64,000 bases of DNA from Salisapilia sapeloensis (lineage: Eukaryota; Oomycota; Peronosporomycetes; Peronosporales; Salisapiliaceae): contig JAADVB010000027.1 in NCBI GenBank assembly GCA_023334545.1, positions 1 through 64,000 of the forward strand, read 5' to 3'. Made by a program: the position numbers and the translations under genes. This document shows, one piece after another, positions 30,532-42,609 of this stretch. The stretch's first letter is position 1, and each line of letters starts with the position of its first letter. Below the pieces are notes generated by a model. The model saw only the letters and a program-made list of their open reading frames with translations, did not search any database and was not told the DNA's origin.

Positions 30532-32132
30532 TGGATGTCAGATTAGCATCTTTAAAATATATATTAGCTTTATCTACATGTAGATGCAATAAAACGTGGA
30601 AATATTTATTGTTGACAAGAATTGGCAGACCATCGTGCGTGCCCATATCGGGAATACAAATTGTTGTTTATGCCTATTCTATTCTGCTATCTGTCCATAT
30701 TCTGGTCCAGCAGAGATACGCGCTCTTTTTTGTCAGCTACGATCAGTGGTCATTATGTATCTGGTTCAGAATTGAGGAGAATATTTGCTCTCCGCATCGA
30801 ATCGTTTCTAGAAATAACACTAATGATTATCCTCCATCTGCCTTCTGAAGTAGATGAGTACTAACGGTCACCACGAAGCAGATTCCAACACTTAGACGTT
30901 TAGCTAATCAAAGTTTACGTGAAACAAATAATAGGAAGCTTCTCCAGAGCTTGCCAATGCCAGACAGCTTGCACTGATATCCAGTTGAATATGCTCCGCC
31001 GTTAGGATCCAGCTTGCGCTTCATAGCGGTAGGATGTATCCATGCAGCTATTTATTGCTCTACTCTTGCATCTCACGACAAGCCTTTTATGGTTCGTAGA
31101 TGTAGAGTCAATAACAATAGCTCAAAAAGTCAAATCTCAATTCGTCCAAGGTATTGAAGATCTGGGCTACTACCATAATATTTCTTTCGGTATTATGCAT
31201 TTATTGCTGGTATGTGCGATTCTGAGGGTATGCTAGCCGGCATAACTATCAATTTTCCGTTCGTCCGAAGTGTAGAAGATTGATCGGATGGTACGCTTGA
31301 AAGTTTTCGAATATAATAGTGTCTCGCAGTAGCGAGCTTACGCTTATCATCATGGATAAATTTAAGTTACGTGGTTGTTTTTGATAACGCGGGATCTACT
31401 ACACCTTGGTAAGGCTGTGTACTTTGTTTTCCAACCTGTAAATTGTGTCTAAGCGTGATTCGAATCTTGGACGGAAAAGTGTGCAAGATAACACTACACA
31501 ACCGACTATTCATGGTCACTTTTAGTTTGTCTCCGATGCATAAGATAGTGAAAAGATAAATAATGGTAGACAAAGGCAAGACTGGGCCTCACGCACAGCT
31601 ATCTTCGATTTTCTAGTCTTGTATGGTAACCTTGTCCTACGTCTATATTTTATTAACACCAATCTACAGAAGTAAATTCATCCCTGCCTACTCCCTCATA
31701 ATATTGCTGTACGCTCGAATGTAGTGGACATATTCCTTGTACTCTGACATGGATGAAAGACATCTTCGACCGTCACGTATCTTTACCGTACCGATTTGGT
31801 ATCAATCCATGGAACTTCAACATAGAGTTAACCCAAAGACAATGTTCGTACACCCGGTAAAATTCACTAACAAGAGCTTTGGAGATTGCATGCACCACAT
31901 TTTTCAACTCTGAAGCTTGCTCGCAGCGGTGACCGAAATTGTAGCCGACCTGCCGTAGAGACGTTGCACGAGTGTAACGCTCACTTCAACATGATAATTG
32001 GAGCCACCTTCGTCAAACCTATCTTGGGGACACTATTGCACGTGGCGAGTTCACGGGAAGTGAAGAGCGAAGTCTAATCCGCTGTTGCGAACATCCTCGT
32101 AGAGATTACAAGATAGTGCCGTCGAGAGAAGA
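30532..32132. other. Long AT-rich intergenic region between tRNA-Ala and SEC24
   Basis: About 1.6 kb in which no ORF has convincing length or family character. Short ORFs at 31042-31236 and 31886-32077 are not supported. I saw no mobile-element or repeat structure. Confidence 0.5.
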
Positions 32133-32150
32133 GCCACTTTGTCAATCTCG
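32133..32150 (+). promoter_or_regulatory. Weak initiator-like element upstream of SEC24
   Basis: GCCACTTTGTCAATCTCG resembles the downstream (CAAT-T) half of the oomycete core promoter and sits 18 nt before the SEC24 ATG at 32169. The initiator TCA is replaced by CCA, so the match is partial. Confidence 0.3.
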
Positions 32151-32168
32151 AGCCAGAACGGATCCAAG

Positions 32169-35100
32169 ATGCAGCCCCCAAGAGGACCTCCAGGCCAGTA
32201 TCCCAATGGGAATCCTCCGATGCGATCCGCACCTCAAAACCAAGGTATTTATCCTCCTCTCTCCTTTACTAGCACAGTCTCTACGTTATAGACTGCTTGA
32301 CATGGCTCCCTGCTGCATGACATTCCTAATGTCGCCGTTTGCTAACGAATACGTCTTGATATGCATTGGCTCGAATTGAACATTATGCAGGACCAAGAGG
32401 ACCGCCGAATCCAGGCCAGCGTAAGTTCCAGCTGCATGCCTCTCATAAACTTGTTCCACTCCTTACATTGTTGTCTTGAAGAGATGCCGCCTCAGCAGCA
32501 GCAGCAGCAGCCTCGACCTTCGCCGCCGAACCAGCAAATGATGCGTGGACCAGCGCAGCAACCTCTTCAAAACCCCACGCAGCCAGGCGTACGACCTCCG
32601 AACGGTGCTCAGCCACAGATGCGTGGCTCTCCAGCTCCGCGTCCATCTCCGCCATCAGCAGGCTCTCCTGCTCCTAGAGGTCCAATGCCTTCGAATCAGA
32701 TGGTGCGAGGTCAAGCACCGCCTCCAGGTCCAAGCAGTGCAGGAGCGTCACCTTCCATGCGTCCTCAGTCTAGTCCGTCTCAGCCAATGCGACCATCAGG
32801 TCCATCCTCCGGCAATGGTGCCTCACCAATGCAGCAGATGCCACCCCGAGGTAGTCCGATGAGCGGGCCTCCTCGGGGTGGAATGCCGCAGGGACCTCCC
32901 TCTACCGGCAGCAACAACTCTGCTTCCTCTGCTTTACGGCCAATGGCTCCATCTCCAGGTGGAATGAACAGAGGGCCACAACCTCCTATGCAGCAGCCAA
33001 ATGCTCGTGGACCACCGCCGCCTCAGGGTCCGGGTCCGAATCAGTCACAAGGCAGAGGTCCGCCCCAGCCTGGTAGTATGCCACCTAATAATGCACCTCC
33101 ACCAATGCAAACTCCTGGAAACCAAGGCATGCGTCCTCCACCAAACCAAAGCATGCCTCCTCCAAATCAAGGCTATCAGCAGCCTCCGCCGCCTAATCAG
33201 GGCATGCCTCCTCGTCAGGGTTACCAACAGCCTCCTCCTCGCAACCAGGGCATGCCTCCTCGTCAGGGTTACCAACAGCCTCCTCCACAGGGTTACCAGC
33301 AACCACCCCCGGCGAATCAAGGCATGCCTCCGCGTCCAGGCTATCAACAACCTCCTCCTAATCAAGGCATGCCCCCACGCCAGGGATACCAGCAACCCCC
33401 ACCGAACCAAGGCTATCAGCAACCTCCTGCGCCTGGCCAAGGGATGCCTCCAAACCAAGGCTACCAGCAACCGTCGGATCCGCCAGCGCAAAAGCACCGA
33501 ATCGATCCGTCGCAGATCCCTCGACCTGTCGTCTCGAAGAAGAAGGAGGTGTACCATGCCCGAGGTCACACAGTGACGATGCCTCCGCCGGCGTCGAGTG
33601 AGTTTGTCTGTGAAGATGAGGGCTGCTGCAATCCTCGCTTCATCCGTCCGACGCTCAACCACGTTCCGGTAGACAAGCAGCTCGCACAACAGGCAGCACT
33701 GCCATTCGCGGCCGTCATCTGTCCTCTAGCAGAGCTCCACGAGGACGAGCGACCGATCCCGCTGGTGGACTTTGGTCCGACAGGTCCCCTGCGATGCACG
33801 CGATGCATGGCGTACGTGAATTCGTTCACCAAGTTCACGCACGGCGGTCGGAAGTTCATCTGCAACATCTGTACGCTCGCGAACGACACGCCGGACGAGT
33901 ACTACAGCGGTACGGACCAGAATGGCCGTCGACGTGACGTGATGGAAAGAGCAGAGCTGTCGCGTGGGTCCGTTGACTTTATCGTGCCCAAGACGTACAC
34001 TGTTCGTCCTCCGCAAGAGCCCATCTTTGTCTTTGTAGTTGACGTATCTGCGTCTTCCTTTAAGAGTGGGTTGGCGAATGCCGCGTTGGACAGTATAAAG
34101 TACCTCCTTCCATCTTTGGCGCAGAACGCACGGAAGAAGGTCGGCATCGTCACGTTCGACTCTGGTATCCAGTACTACCGGATGGACCAAGCTAGCGGTA
34201 TCTCCGTCTGTGCTATGCCCGACGTGGACGACCCATGCGCCCCTCTACCTCCAGACAGTTGGTTGGTGTCCATGGCGGACGGAAACGCAGCGCAGGAAAA
34301 GTTGTCCAACCTTATCGATCTCATCAAGACCACCTTTGAGGACACCACTGAAGAGCAAGCAGTGTCCGGCGCGGCATTCGCCAGTGCCGTCGACGCGCTG
34401 CAGGTCATTGGCGGCCGCATCGTCCTGTTGCATTCGAGTGCTCCGCGCATAGGCTTGGGTAAGCTGTCGCGTCAGGAGAACCCTGGCGCCTACGGTTCGA
34501 CGTCCGAAGTGGACCTGTACACACCAGCAGAGGACACACCGTACTCTCGCCTGGCCAAGCAGTGCGTCACGTCCCACATCTCGCTCGACGTCTTTAGCGT
34601 CGCGAACACATACTCTTCTCTCGCCGACATTGGTCGCGTCTGCGAACTCACGGGCGGACGAGTCATGTACCTGCCGCAGTTCGCCAAAGAGCTCAGCAGC
34701 AACCGACATCACCTCACGACGTCTCTCCAGCGACTCGTGGACAGAGAAGCTGGGTACGAGGCTGTGCTCAAGGTGCGTGTGAGTGCCGGCGTCCGGGTCG
34801 ACCGGTCCTACGGCAGCTTCTACAGCCCCGTCAGCTTTGACGGCTACAGCGTCGACGAGATGGAGTTCAGTGTCATCGATCAAGATCGATCGGTATGTGT
34901 CACGCTCGCGCACGACGAGTCTCTAGTTGAAGGGTCGGACGTGCACATCCAGGCCGCTCTGCTCTATACGCGGAGCGACGGTCTGCGATGCGTTCGGGTG
35001 CATAACTTGGCGTTGCAGGTGGACCCGCTGCTGTCGAACGTCTTCCGGTATGCAGATCTGGATGCTACGTGCTCTGTCTGGCAGCGTATGGCTGCAAGGA

Positions 35101-35888
35101 AGTTTGTGGACCACTCGCTAATGAAGTCGAAGCCGACGGCAGTGAAGGAGCAGCTCGTGGACGACTGCGTGACGGTGCTGTACAACTACCGCAAGCACTG
35201 TGCGTCCTCTTCGTCTTCTGGTCAGTTGATCTTGCCGGAAGCTCTCAAGCTCTTGCCTCTGTACACGCTCTCAACACTGAAGAGCCGAGCGCTGCGTGTA
35301 AACCAGACTGGAAACCCGCCGAGAGGCTTCATTGATGTCCGAGCAGACGAGCGTGTGATGATGCTTGGACTGCTGAATAGTCTCCCTGTGGAGTTCGCAG
35401 TCTCGGCAGTCTACCCGAAGCTCTACAGCATCCACGACATGACGGAAGAATGCGCGACGTTGGACGAAGACGGACACTTTGTCCTGCCACCGCAGCTGCC
35501 TCCTACGGCTGAGAAACTGGAAGAAGAAGGCGTATTCTTGGTCCACTCGGCCATGTTCTGCTACCTCTACGTAGGCCCCAAGGTCAGCAGCGAGACGCTC
35601 ATGGCGCTCTTTGGTGTCGAACAAGTGGACACGTCGGAACGTATTCCCGACATAATGGAGCCGCAGGAAGGAGAGCAGGAGGACGGACTGCGGGACAAGC
35701 TCCGCAGTCTGGTCGAGTACTTGAACTCGACGATTCCGATCTCGCAGCCGCTGGAGATTTTAACCAAGCAGGACTGGCGCTCTGGCAAGTTCATGAGTGC
35801 GCTCGTGGAGGACCGGACGCGAGACGACGTGTCGTATGTCGAGTTCCTTGTGCAGTTGCACAAGAAGATCCAGCAGCGCGGACGCTAG
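32169..35888 (+). CDS. SEC24: COPII coat cargo receptor SEC24
   Basis: Three exons: 32169-32244, 32391-32420 (a 30-nt exon) and 32482-35888, giving 1170 residues. The N-terminal ~400 residues are Pro/Gln/Gly-rich and disordered, with a tandem repeat (see 33121-33480). The conserved core follows: a zinc-binding domain (CTRCMAYVNSF...FICNICTL), a trunk vWA-like domain (EPIFVFVVDVSASSF), then beta-sandwich, helical and gelsolin-like domains (GVFLVHSAMFCYLYVGP). SEC24 selects cargo and pairs with SEC23 on ER exit-site membranes. The first two small exons are supported because splicing joins Gly-Pro-rich sequence in frame (NQ-GPRGPPNPGQ-QMPPQ). Confidence 0.93.
33121..33480 (+). repeat. Tandem coding repeat in SEC24 N-terminus
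   Basis: About ten imperfect copies of a unit around NQGMPPRQGYQQPPP (roughly 45 nt, with shorter variants) run head to tail. Units differ mostly at third codon positions, and half-units (QGYQQPPP or NQGMPP alone) are interspersed. This suggests repeated unequal exchange or slippage. Confidence 0.85.
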
Positions 35889-36002
35889 GCGAAGACCGTT
35901 TAGATTTGTGGCCAAAGACGAGAGTACGATTGATTAGAGTCCAAATCAAGCAACAGTTGAAACTACATTGGCACGCTTTTGATTTCGTTGGTATTTTTAA
36001 TC

Positions 36003-36998
36003 ATGGAAGACCAGGAGCCTATACAAGAGGCTGGCGAAGTGCATGAGGAAAAGGTAGAGGCTGAAGGAGATAAGCCGGAAGAAACAGGAGCAGTAGTAGA
36101 GGAGACAAGCAAAGAAGAGGATGCGGTTCACAAGCCTTCATCATCACTCCAAGTAATTGCAGGTGGAGACGATGACGTTATTGAAAGAAAGGAAGAAAAA
36201 CCAATCCAAGAGCCTGAGCATTTAGAAGGTCACCAAGCCAGCGAAACTAAAGATGAGGGTAGCAAACACGAACATGAAGAAGACGTGGTGCAAGACGAAT
36301 CCTCGCATAATCCACTATTGTCATTACCCGATGAAGCCGGAGGGTCTAGTGATAGCACTGCCCAGACACCAAAGACTTTGGATGTGCCAGCGATACAATC
36401 TGAGCTTCAACCAGCTATTGCACTAACAAGTACGCCTCGAGCGGACACCCGAGTACAAGTAGAGCAGAAACCGTTGATCGTCAAACGTGTACGCAATAGT
36501 ATATCGTCATTTCCTACACAAGCGCAAACTTTACGAACCCAAGTACTTGTAGAAAGACTCGTTCGTCGATGCTAGCGCTCTGTCTGAACTCCAAGCGTAT
36601 CTACTCCAAAAGGTATTCCTATTCTTTGCTGCTGCATTAAAAGTGTGGGTAGCTAAATGAGGTGCTAGATACCAGAAAGTGAAACCTCGGAAGCCGAGCA
36701 GACAATACACAAGGCCATCACATCCAGGTTGACGGAGAAACAGATTTGCCGCTACCTTCCACCCATGCTGAAAGAGATCACGGACCAGTTCCAGTCGAAT
36801 GCAGCCTTTGTAAACGACCAAGGGGAGATGGCACTGGAAATCCAATCCAATTTGTGTCTTCTCGAGCAGATCTACCTCGACGCAGGACGCAAGTCGCCTT
36901 TGCAGAACATTTACACGGAGGAAGAGACCGAGATGTTGGAGCTACTCTCCACATCCAGTGCTCCTCCGACGCCTCGAGTTGTTCAGATAGAAAAATAG
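36003..36998 (+). CDS. Acidic protein of unknown function with helical C-terminus
   Basis: Three exons 36003-36488, 36553-36612 and 36669-36998 give 291 residues in frame. The first ~150 residues are highly acidic and probably disordered (many E, D, S, P). From about residue 160 the sequence becomes an ordered, helix-rich domain (KDSFVDASALSELQAYLLQK, LTEKQICRYLPPMLKEI, SNLCLLEQIYLDAGR). I do not recognise the domain. No membrane segment or signal peptide. It lies 114 bp after SEC24 on the same strand and its stop is 28 bp from that of the convergent GTPase gene. Confidence 0.7.
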
Positions 36999-37026
36999 AT
37001 TCATTTCGTACTCTCATTCTCTCCTG

Positions 37027-38622
37027 TCAACGTATCCGCACGACCTTTCCGATGCCTTTTGCTTGGCCGTCTCGGAAGATGAAACGCATACCCTTCTTCA
37101 GAAACTCGGGTGAGTGCAAGAAGCGGAATCGCACGAGAGCTCGGTCACCCGTGCGGATTACTTCCTGATTCGTCTCGATCGCCACGATCTCAGCTGTCTG
37201 GCGCACCGTCCGACAGTTGATCATCGGCTGGTATCCGACCGCCACGGTTGTCTGGTGGTGCAAAATCACCACACGAGCTTCAAACTCCTGCGATACGAAC
37301 TCAGACACAGGAACACTCGTGCTCAAGAGCACCATGCCTTTGCGGAACGTCTGACGATTGATAGCATACTTCTTGTTCACAGATCGCACAGCCAACGCTG
37401 CGGTTTGACCTGGAGTCAGTTCTTTCTGAGGCAAGTACATGCACTCCATGCTCCGAATCGTAACCTTGTGGAAGTGGCCGTTGTAGTCTGGACCTATCTG
37501 CATCGTATCATTCACACGCAGCGCACCACTGAGCAAGGTTCCAGCAATGACGAAACCGACGCCAGGAACTTGGTATGTCTCGTCGATCGGCATCTCGACC
37601 GCCTCCGATAGACCGTCCGGCGCGGAAGACGTTTTGGCTACTGTAGGAGCCAAGGACGCTTTGAAAAGCGCTGAAGGACTGGCCTCGAAAAATATTTGGC
37701 GGAGGTTCCTCAACCCATCTCCCGTAACGTTCGAGAGTGGCAGAATAGGCGTCACTCGGTTCGACGGAACGCTCTTGGCTGCAGTCGTTGCCTGATCCAG
37801 CTCTTTCACCAGCATCGGCATCTTCCCATCTACCAGTCCCTCGTTCATGTCATCATCTGCAGTATATATAAAGACAATTGAAAGAGTCACATTTGCGAAG
37901 AATCTGACGGATGCTCTTTAGAGTCTCCTTTGCAATGTTCTTCGGGGCAATGTCGACTTTGGTAATCACGAACACAAGCGGAATCTCAAGCTACATCCGC
38001 GTAAGTCTATGTAAAGCCATGTAAATCCATGAATACGTACAGCAACAGCAACAGCAATGTGCTCTCGAGTCATCCGCTTGACGCCCATGTTTGCACCAAC
38101 AACGACGACGACCATATCAGGCACCATCCCCGTTAGACCATAAGTCGTCGTTTTCAAATACTTTTCATGCCCAGCGAGATCGATCAACTGTATTCGTTTC
38201 TCAGCAGCCCTTGCTAGTTCCACCCACGGCATTGTCTTCCCAGCTCTCTTGGACAGGACCTGTTCACCAGAAGGATCGAAGCCCATGTAGGCAGTGGCTA
38301 CGCTGCTCGTCCGTCCTGTTTCCATCTCGTGCTTGTGGCGAAAGACAGCACGCCTGGCCGACCCACGACCATCATCGAGGTCGCCCTTCACAAGCGTTCC
38401 TAGACAGCAAGCGACGTGAGCGAGAACAACATTAAGAATCTTAAAGTGACGTATGGACGTACCGATCAGACTCGATTTTCCACTGTCCACGTTGCCCACA
38501 AAGGCTATTCGCAACGTACGAGCGTGATCAGTGGACGAGTTTTCATTTTGCTGTTTACTAGTGACTTCTTCCTTGGACTCATGTGTTTCCTCTAGTTTCG
38601 TCTCGCTCTCCGTGGCCGCCAT
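37027..38622 (-). CDS. GTPBP1/2-like translational GTPase
   Basis: Exons 38622-38463, 38399-38041, 37990-37891 and 37856-37027 give 482 residues. The GTPase core has G1 GNVDSGKSSLIG, G3 DLAGHEKYLKTT and G4 ITKVD, with the long switch region HKHEMETGRTSSVATAYMGF typical of GTPBP1/2. Domains II and III follow (VPGVGFVIAGTLLSGALRVND; FEARVVILHHQTTVAVGY). Human GTPBP1/2 act in ribosome rescue and mRNA turnover. An ATG at 38889 in the same frame would add 89 residues of a different, Cys/His-rich character; I prefer the ATG at 38622. The third intron is only 34 nt if the donor at 37890 is right. Confidence 0.85.
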
Positions 38623-39094
38623 ACTTCTGCTCAAGCTCCCCAAAGCACTTGTGAAGTCGAAGTGCTGTGGAAATAGACGCACGGAGCAATACCGGGTACA
38701 AGTGTAATGACGTGTATTAAAACGAGACGGCTGTTCTTGAAGTTGAGGACAACAAAGCTTATGGACGTTTCGGTGCCCAGCTTTCCATGAAACGGCGGTT
38801 GATATCCACATTACGCCCATGAGTGATGGTGCCCAATCTGCACGCGTTGGTAAAATTCTCGTGGCAAGTAAATACCTATCGTCCACCATAGCTTATTCCT
38901 ACCAAAACTTAATGACGAATATGCAGTGTATCACATCTACCTCGTGCCCAATCGTGTTCTCATCCTTTGCCATCCAAAAGATCAATCCGAGTTGACTCCT
39001 TTTAGCATTCTTTTTCTTTTCTTTGGACGTATCCAACACGTTTCGAACACAGCAACACGCTGCCAACCCGCGATCACCGCGTTCGACCCAAGAG

Positions 39095-41175
39095 ATGGCG
39101 CCGCCTGCAGCGGACACACTCAGAATCCTCCTGGCTACAGATAGTCATTTAGGTTATCGTGAGAAAGACTCTGTGCGTGGTGGTGACTCCTTCCGTTCCT
39201 TCAAAGAGGCGTTGTCCATCGGCAAGCGTGAAAAGGTGGACTTTGTCTTGCTCGCCGGCGACTTGTTCCATGACAATCGACCTTCTCGGACGACACTGTA
39301 CCAGACGATGAGCATTCTACGGTCCCAGTGCATGGGCCCGGCTCCTGTTCAGTTCCAAGTCGTGAGCGACCAGAGCCTCAACTTTCCCAACTTTGGCGCC
39401 GTCAATTACGAGGATCCGAATTTCAACGTCGAGCTGCCCATCTTTTCCATCCACGGCAACCACGACGATCCGACGAGAGACGGCGCTGGCACACAGCCAC
39501 TGGCTGCTTTGGACCTCTTGTCGGCAGCCAACCTGATCAATTACTTTGGCCAAAGCGACCGCACCGACCTCATTGAAATCTTCCCAGTGCTCATCTGCAA
39601 AGGTACAACTTGTAAGGACTCTTAGCTGATGAGGAGACTAACTTAATATCACCAGGAAAGACGAAACTGGCCATCTATGGACTGGGTAGCATGATGGACG
39701 AGCGACTGCATCGCATGTTTGCGCAGAAAAAGGTGGTGTTCCGTCGTCCAGCAGAGCACCAGTCGTCCTGGTTTAGCATCTTTGTCGTACACCAGAATCG
39801 AGACAACAGAGGTCGTGGATCGAAGAACTGTCTACCAGAGTCGTTCATACCAGACTTCATTGACTTCGTCCTCTGGGGCCATGAGCACGAGTGTCTGATC
39901 GAACCGACTGAAAGTGCCCACGGAGATTTCTTCATCTCTCAGCCAGGATCCAGTGTCGCGACATCTCTTATTGAAGGCGAGTCGGAGAGTAAGCGAGTCG
40001 GCATCCTCCAAGTGCACAAGCAAAGCTTCCATCTCACCAGCCATCCTCTCACCTCCGTCCGAAAGTTCAAAATGGACGAACTTTCCTTGTCAGACCAGCC
40101 GCAGCTAGATCCGAATGACGCACAGGTAGCAGATCGAATTCAGGAGATACTGGAAAAAAAAGTAAAAGCGCTCTTGGCAGCTGCACAAGAAGAGGCTGGT
40201 ATCGATCCGAATGACGTACTGAATGGAGAGGAAGACGAAAGTAAGAGTAAGCAGGTGTTGATTCGACTCCGTGTGGAGCACTCTGGCTTTCCTATCGTCC
40301 AGAACCAGCGCTTTGGGCAAAAGTTTGTAGGTCAGATCGCCAATCCGAACGACATTCTTCTCTTCCATCGACGTAAAGAAAGAGCTAGCTCTGGTCAAGT
40401 GGACGTCAAGGCCAAGGAGCTGCTTCAAGCTCCTACCAAGCCATCTCATCAATCGGAAACAGTTGAAACTTTCTTACGGCAGCAACTGTCCACTGCAGAC
40501 GACTCGCTTCGTTTCTTTCCAGAGAAACAGCTAGGCGAGGCGCTTGAGACGTTTGTAAGAAAGAACGCTGCGTCTGCTTTAGAGGATTACACAAAGAGTG
40601 CCTTAAAGGAGTCTCAGACGAAGCTCCATGCAAATGGAGAGCAGACAGACATGACAGTGCAGCAAGTGCATGAGGCTGTAAAGAAGCAAAAGGAGGAGAG
40701 TAATCAGCAGGAGCAATTGGCGAATCAGGAAGAAGATCTGTTGGCGAGACTGCAGGCGCCAGCTACAAATGCTGCGTCTGATAGTGAAGAAGAGTATCAA
40801 CCGAGTGAAGAGGAGAAGCCTGCACCGAAGAAGAAACCTGCACTGAAAATGAAGCGAGCGCCGAGACAGACTAAAGCGTCGACAGTGAAAAAGGAGAGCA
40901 AGAAGCGTAGTCAAGCATCCATCTCGACCATGCTCGAAGCCAAGTCTAGGAAAAAAGTAAAGAAAGAGGAGAGCGAGGAAGAGTTGGAGAGTGATGACGG
41001 ATTCACCCAGACCAGTCGACGGACTTCAGGTGCAGACATGGAAGAGTCTGCGTTGCAACCTTCCCAACGCTCCAAGAAGAGGCTGCCGACTTCTCGCGTA
41101 GAATCTCAAGGGTCCAGTCAGCCGCAGAAGAAAGCAAGCTCTGTTCGATCTGGATGGAACGTACCTCGACGTTGA
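39095..41175 (+). CDS. MRE11: DNA double-strand break repair nuclease MRE11
   Basis: Two exons, 39095-39602 and 39656-41175, 675 residues. All phosphoesterase motifs are intact: LLATDSHLGY, LAGDLFHDNRPS, SIHGNHDDP and VLWGHEHEC, giving the two-metal active site. The capping domain follows (QPGSSVATSL..., RVEHSGFPIVQNQRFGQKFVGQIAN). The C-terminal ~200 residues are charged and disordered, with a Lys-rich KKKPALKMKRAPRQTKAS stretch that may bind DNA. MRE11 works with RAD50 and NBS1 in break sensing and end resection. It is divergent from the GTPase gene. Confidence 0.95.
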
Positions 41176-41331
41176 TATAAGCTACTGGACAAGAGCATTT
41201 AATGTAATAGAAACGACCGTCCGAGTGACGGAGGGCTGGATAGACACATGACTCGTGGCACCGACAGACATCTCACCATCAATTTGTCTATTTTCAAAGT
41301 ACAACTTATCTCGGTCTAGTGTTCATGTGCT

Positions 41332-42208
41332 CTAGAATTCAATGGAGGGCTTCCGACTGCGGCTTTTGTCTTGACTGTCAAAACTCATGTTGCTGCTCTG
41401 ACTGTCGCCAAAGCCGTGTCCATAGCTGTCCTCAGGGTTGTACTCTTCCAGTGTTATTTGGCTCGAACCACTCTGGTAGTTCGTGCTATCTTGCCAGTGA
41501 ATGTCCTGGGCGTCTGCATCGTAGACAGAATCCTTTTCGTTCTCGTACCCGTGCATGCTGTTGTGCTCGGTCGCAGTCATGGCTCTCGAGTCTTTCTGAA
41601 TTGGGTACGCTGGTGTGGACTGCTGCGTGTCGTCACTGGGCGTCGGATGAGCCTTGCCTAGGAACTGCTGTTTGTCTGACACAATGGACTTATCATCGGA
41701 CCGAGAGGCCTCCGTCCTTCTCTTGTCGGATGCACGAATGGCTTCTCGATTGTCACCTCTCGTCGGACGGTTCTGGAAGTAGAAAAAGTAGATGGTGTAG
41801 CCTACGCCGATGGCGGCAATGACACCGAGGAGTATGAGACAGTAAATCCACGTCTTGGATCCACTCAAGTCGCCTTCTCCATCGATTAAATCGGAATCGG
41901 ACGAAACGCTACCGACGGAGCTATCGGTGCTACTCTGAGAAGCCTCCAATTGCCGTCGTAGAGCTACTCCTGGAGTCAGTTGAAAGTTTTTCTACTAGCA
42001 GACATAGTGCATGCTAGAAAAGTAGTGGAGGTACGTACTGAAGGTGCCTGGTGGAGAATACATGAAGGCAGTCGGACGCTGGGCGGTAAGGATTCTTACT
42101 GTGGAAGGACGTTCGCACAACAGTGGCAGATGGTAGAAAATTGATTGACGAGAATAGATGCCAGCACAAGCTTTCTCTCACGCTAGCAGCCACTACGTTC
42201 GTACACAT
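41332..42208 (-). CDS. Single-pass membrane protein with Ser/Asp-rich tail
   Basis: The main exon 41969-41332 encodes an acidic Ser-rich stretch, one clear membrane helix (TWIYCLILLGVIAAIGVGYTIYFFYF), a basic stop-transfer segment and a polar tail ending SRSRKPSIEF. A 5' exon 42208-42100 joins in frame (248 residues in total); an additional 9-nt exon at 42051-42043 would also keep the frame. No cleavable signal peptide or Cys-rich region is seen. The helix-plus-polar-tail layout and the C-terminal S-x-E-F resemble the membrane protein at 45273-47201 (ending RKSMEF), so it may be a truncated relative. Function unknown. Confidence 0.6.
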
Positions 42209-42609
42209 CTCTTTTTCAGGTATTCATGTGCAGGTGCTTGACAGAAGTTCTCCTGAATGGTAGCAAGTGGAATTAATAGAAATGATCTTCATATAAAAAC
42301 TAAAAGCTACAAGGTCATGGCTACCCATCATGATGCGTTTTCAGAATATTTATGCCCTCAATGCTGCAGTTAAACATACACTCGCAGTAAGAACTTGTAG
42401 TACGCTGTCTTTGATACTACAAGACTCTTCTCGCGATGGAACACTCAGAGAGGTTTTAGACATGGCATAACCTCTCGAGCAGGATGCTTGGACACTTGAT
42501 ATCACTCACTTTTTCAAGACACCTTTATAAAAAGCAATACACCATATAAATAGCTTCGTAAAATCGACAACGAAACTCGACACGTTCGAACGAAAGTCGA
42601 TTGAAAGCC

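Noticed and set aside
33045-33689. Arg/Leu/His-rich minus-strand ORF over SEC24
   Set aside because: Low-complexity shadow of the SEC24 repeat region.
38623-38889. N-terminal extension of the GTPase from the ATG at 38889
   Set aside because: The extra 89 residues are Cys/His/Trp-rich and unlike the acidic N-terminus of the family; likely promoter and leader. Not fully excluded.
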